DNA from: Spirochaetales bacterium
Lineage (GTDB): Bacteria > Spirochaetota > Spirochaetia > JAGLYY01
Assembly: GCA_023131935.1 (NCBI GenBank)
Contig: JAGLYY010000172.1
Span: forward strand, 1 to 43,724
Direction: 5' to 3'
Length of the DNA stretch: 43,724 bases
The stretch's first letter is position 1. Each line of letters opens with the position of its first letter. Under the pieces are notes generated by a model, which searched no databases, was not told the DNA's origin, and saw only the letters and a list, made by a program, of their open reading frames with translations. Made by a program: the position numbers and the translations under genes. Positions 41,868 through 43,724 of this stretch are shown here, piece by piece.

Positions 41868-42215
41868 ACTCAGGGGCTGTTCAGAGAGCAGCCTCTTCGT
41901 CATAAATGCAAGGAAGGGCTGCTATTCACTTTTCATGGAGAGCAAATAAAGCGGCGTTATCTTCCTGACATGTTCTGGATTGGACTGAAGAACGCGGGAA
42001 TCAAGATGGATGGGAAAGGATTCACTCCATATTCGCTACGCTATAGCAAAAATACCAGGATGGAGGAGTATCTTCCTAGGCGGACGCTCTAGGAGTTCAC
42101 AGGGCATGAATCGGATGAGATGACGGATTATTACTTCAATCCTGATACAGCACACCTGCTGGAGCGCCTTGAGGGAAACCAGGATAAACGGGAGTTGGTG
42201 GAGCGGTTCTGGTGA
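41868..42215 (+). pseudogene. Second tyrosine recombinase relic, 5'-truncated with an in-frame stop
   Basis: One frame from about 41868 to TGA 42215 encodes only the C-terminal catalytic half: EGLLFTFHGEQ, LKNAGIKMDGKGFTPYSLRY (box II, with the usual His replaced by Tyr), an in-frame TAG at 42090, FTGHESDEMTDYY (GH and the probable nucleophile Tyr), then LLERLEGNQDKRELVERFW. The N-terminal core-binding half is missing and the TAG splits the rest. It is the same family as the relic at 1-548: the last 19 residues differ at only four or five positions. It starts a few bases after tRNA-Pro, consistent with an old tRNA-targeted integration. Confidence 0.8.
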
Positions 42216-42255
42216 ACAGAGAAACAAAAATTATTATGCTTTGAATGGTCAATGA

Positions 42256-42678
42256 TCAATCAATCCTGAGCACGCCCTTACAGTACAAGTAGTAACCGTT
42301 TCCTGTAGTAACGTAAGAGAGAACAGTCATTTTTCTCAGAATGTGACAGAAATCTTGATCATCGTCTATACAGCTGTATAATTCATCAACCAGAGAAAAC
42401 AGTCTATCCACCATATCATCTGTAATCTCAACCGGTTTTTCAGCTTTGTTTACCATTGCATTAAGCCTAATAGCAAAAGCCGCATGTGTTGCCTGGAGTA
42501 CATGGTGAAGAAAAATCAACGATTCGTTGAATTCAATATTCATTATACGCCGTACCACACCATGTAGGGCACTTAAAAAATATAATTTCTTGCTTAAATC
42601 TTTTGTTTCTTTGATTTTTGGTAGTACATAAGTAAATTCCTTTAAAATAATGTCTTTGTTAATTGATGAAAGATTCAT
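42256..42678 (-). CDS. Unknown protein, third gene of the toxin-antitoxin operon
   Basis: A 140-residue, mostly helical protein that I do not recognise. It has hydrophobic helices around KKLYFLSALHGVVRRIMNIEF and SLIFLHHVLQATHAAFAIRLNAMV, and an acidic middle (DDMVDRLFSLVDELYSCIDDDQDF). ATG at 42678 has AAGGAGGAGA eight bases upstream and lies 22 bases after the antitoxin stop, so it is co-transcribed with the toxin and antitoxin. It may be accessory to the toxin-antitoxin pair or simply a passenger. It does not look like SecB, the chaperone of known three-part TAC systems. Confidence 0.6.
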   Translation of the reverse strand: MNLSSINKDIILKEFTYVLPKIKETKDLSKKLYFLSALHGVVRRIMNIEFNESLIFLHHVLQATHAAFAIRLNAMVNKAEKPVEITDDMVDRLFSLVDELYSCIDDDQDFCHILRKMTVLSYVTTGNGYYLYCKGVLRID

Positions 42679-42700
42679 AGGTATCTCCTCCTTAATAATA

Positions 42701-43162
42701 TTACACAGCTTCAAGTATATTTGTCTTATACTCTGGCCTGGTAACTGTGCATTCTGCTGTACCTAGTGCTTCTACTCCAGGTAATCTATTAAGATATTCA
42801 GGAGTCTTCTCAAGAGTGAATGAGGAAATAGAAGCGTTAATGATATCCTGATAATCAAAGTGTGGCATAGTAAGATATTCTCTTTCCGTCTCTCTTAACT
42901 CAACGGCAGCTTCTACATTAAGAGCGCTGGCTATTTTACAAAGAGTGAGAATGGTCATATTATTCACTCCTTGCAATATTTGCGTCACATAAGATTTGCT
43001 GACTTTCAGTTTTTTAGCCAGATCTCGTCTTGAGATATTTGTCTCATCAAGAAGCTCCCCTATTCTTATTGCTATTTGAAAAGCAATTTTATCAGCTTGA
43101 TACTCGGGAGTTTCTATTGCTTTATTTACGATATCTTCCCATTTACCAATATAAGTAGCCAT
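42701..43162 (-). CDS. Xre-family antitoxin (HTH_3)
   Basis: A 153-residue protein. The helix-turn-helix lies at about 40-85: ISRRDLAKKLKVSKSYVTQILQGVNNMTILTLCKIASALNVE. The C-terminal 65 residues carry no known domain and probably hold the toxin. Its ATG follows the toxin TAA directly (TAAATG), with the ribosome site GGAGGAG inside the last toxin codons, so translation is coupled. It is the likely binder of the palindrome at 43562-43595. Confidence 0.82.
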   Translation of the reverse strand: MATYIGKWEDIVNKAIETPEYQADKIAFQIAIRIGELLDETNISRRDLAKKLKVSKSYVTQILQGVNNMTILTLCKIASALNVEAAVELRETEREYLTMPHFDYQDIINASISSFTLEKTPEYLNRLPGVEALGTAECTVTRPEYKTNILEAV

Positions 43163-43546
43163 TTATCTCCTCCATTCAGGCTTTCTATCAAAAATCTTCT
43201 TCAATCTCACTGCTTTTTGATAATGAGATGTCTCCTTATCCCCTTTTTTTCTAAAAACATTTACAAGTAACAGCCTTTCACCATACCGGAAACAACCGAT
43301 TCTATATGGATTTTTTTTCAATTCGCAAAATAATTCTCCTTTCCGTTTTCCACTTTCTCTCCAGCAATCAAACTGCTCCCGTGTTAGCTCTTCTAATCCA
43401 TCATCAGCTATTTTATTAAGGTAGTGTAGAAATCCATCCCTAATGGCAGGATTCTTATCGAAAAAAGCTTCCACCTCACACTTCCCATTGTCTTTGTGTA
43501 GTACATATATGTTAGTATTAGCACCTTTCACTATTAATTTAGCCCA
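43163..43546 (-). CDS. HigB/RelE-like toxin (Gp49-like family)
   Basis: A 127-residue protein. The C-terminal half has the Gp49/HigB pattern: LTREQFDCWRESGKRKGELFCELKKNPYRIGCFRYGERLLLVNVFRKKGDKETSHYQKAVRLKKIF, with the basic residues and YRI strand expected of a RelE-type mRNA interferase. ATG at 43546 is chosen because a TTG at 43564 would lie upstream of or at the predicted transcript start. The toxin-before-antitoxin order is that of higBA. Activity is not shown by sequence. Confidence 0.78.
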   Translation of the reverse strand, partial: WAKLIVKGANTNIYVLHKDNGKCEVEAFFDKNPAIRDGFLHYLNKIADDGLEELTREQFDCWRESGKRKGELFCELKKNPYRIGCFRYGERLLLVNVFRKKGDKETSHYQKAVRLKKIFDRKPEWRR

Positions 43547-43561
43547 CATACTCACAGTTGT

Positions 43562-43595
43562 CAACGAAAGTTAAGTTATAACTTAACTTTCGTTG
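43562..43595. promoter_or_regulatory. 34-bp perfect palindrome, probable operator of the toxin-antitoxin operon
   Basis: The half-site CAACGAAAGTTAAGTTA is followed by its exact reverse complement without any spacer. It covers the -10 and the transcript start of the toxin promoter. It contains nested repeats of TTAAGTTATAACTTAA, suiting a dimer or tetramer of the Xre antitoxin. Confidence 0.8.
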
Positions 43596-43602
43596 TTGTC
43601 AA
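43575..43602 (-). promoter_or_regulatory. Promoter of the toxin-antitoxin operon
   Basis: On the minus strand TTGACA (43602-43597), 16 bases, TATAAC (43580-43575). The -10 lies at the centre of the palindrome. Transcription is predicted near 43568. Confidence 0.7.
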
Positions 43603-43724
43603 GCCTCCTTTTCTTCCCTTCAATCTCCCTTCCACAGTACGGACAGTACTTGTAGCTTTCGGTTTTCTGAACTTTCTTCTTTTGGATAGAGAGTTCTTCA
43701 ATAAAGCCAGAGCTTAGAATGCCT
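43583..43724 (-). CDS. C-terminal end of a zinc-ribbon protein (cut by the window edge)
   Basis: A minus-strand frame enters from the window edge and ends at TAA 43585-43583. The last 46 residues include SYKYCPYCGREIEGKKRRLD, a CxxC zinc-ribbon half typical of small nucleic-acid-binding proteins. A second CxxC may lie outside. Its stop codon falls inside the 34-bp palindrome and its last codons overlap the -35 of the toxin promoter. Confidence 0.5.
   Translation of the reverse strand, partial: GILSSGFIEELSIQKKKVQKTESYKYCPYCGREIEGKKRRLDNNES

Noticed and set aside
1..42215. One large integrated element bounded by the two recombinase relics
   Set aside because: The DNA between them is dominated by universal genes (argS, rplU, rpmA, ftsH, lepA, tilS), so it cannot be the cargo of a single mobile element.
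43547..43564. TTG start for the toxin at 43564
   Set aside because: It lies upstream of or at the predicted transcript start and inside the palindrome; ATG 43546 is better.
1..43724. CRISPR array, IS element with intact transposase, or rRNA genes
   Set aside because: I looked for regularly spaced repeats, transposase-like frames with terminal inverted repeats and rRNA-like segments and found none. The only mobile-element traces are the two recombinase relics.

Overview
The window reads as a chromosomal segment of a free-living or environmental spirochaete (order Spirochaetales), an inference from gene content. It holds periplasmic-flagellum rod genes with a stand-alone rod-binding FlgJ-type domain, a Maf (DUF115) flagellin-associated protein, CheX, SpoVG and an RpoS-like sigma factor behind a sigma-54 promoter. 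None of the five tRNA genes encodes its CCA end. The core is gene-dense, mostly on the plus strand, with overlapping or nearly touching genes. The two ends are more AT-rich and look like accessory DNA.

Layout. 1-548: frameshifted relic of a tyrosine recombinase. 964-7236: a MarR-type regulator divergent from a dipeptide/oligopeptide-type ABC operon (binding protein, two permeases, one fused double ATPase). 7237-7775: gene-free. 7776-8426: hemolysin III-family membrane protein. 8624-11643: flgF, flgG, a FlgJ-type rod-binding protein, then the sigma factor; a sigma-28-like promoter precedes flgF and a near-consensus sigma-54 promoter precedes the sigma gene. 11691-14429: divergent polysaccharide deacetylase, tsaD, apt, tRNA-Gln(CTG), tRNA-Glu(CTC). 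14575-22330: a large spirochaete-type hypothetical protein with a 25-codon gene at its end, argS, rplU-prp-rpmA-obgE-nadD, an LCP/LytR_C protein and rsfS. 22309-23711: a very acidic small protein, cheX and spoVG, the last two sharing mirror-image promoters. 23763-31900: tRNA-Gln(TTG), rplY-pth-tilS-ftsH and two secreted proteins, one an HtrA-like lipoprotein protease. 32067-36497: a two-component cluster with five receiver domains. 36544-41519: lepA converging on a maf/PpiD-like pair. 41659-41862: tRNA-Asp and tRNA-Pro. 41868-42215: a second recombinase relic of the same family. 42256-43724: a HigB/RelE-like toxin, its Xre antitoxin, an unknown third gene and a cut-off zinc-ribbon gene.

How the parts work together. 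The middle 30 kb serves translation (argS, L21, L27, L25, Obg, RsfS, LepA, Pth, TilS, TsaD, tRNAs) and envelope quality control (FtsH, HtrA-like lipoprotein, PpiD-like isomerase), with motility genes on each side. The most interesting signals are regulatory: the sigma-54 promoter in front of an RpoS-like gene, an intrinsic terminator lying inside the maf reading frame, three promoters placed so close to ATG that leaderless mRNAs are predicted, a 34-bp perfect palindrome at the toxin-antitoxin promoter, and a Prp protease next to an L27 that lacks the extension Prp is known to cut. All calls are from reading the sequence; no database search was run.
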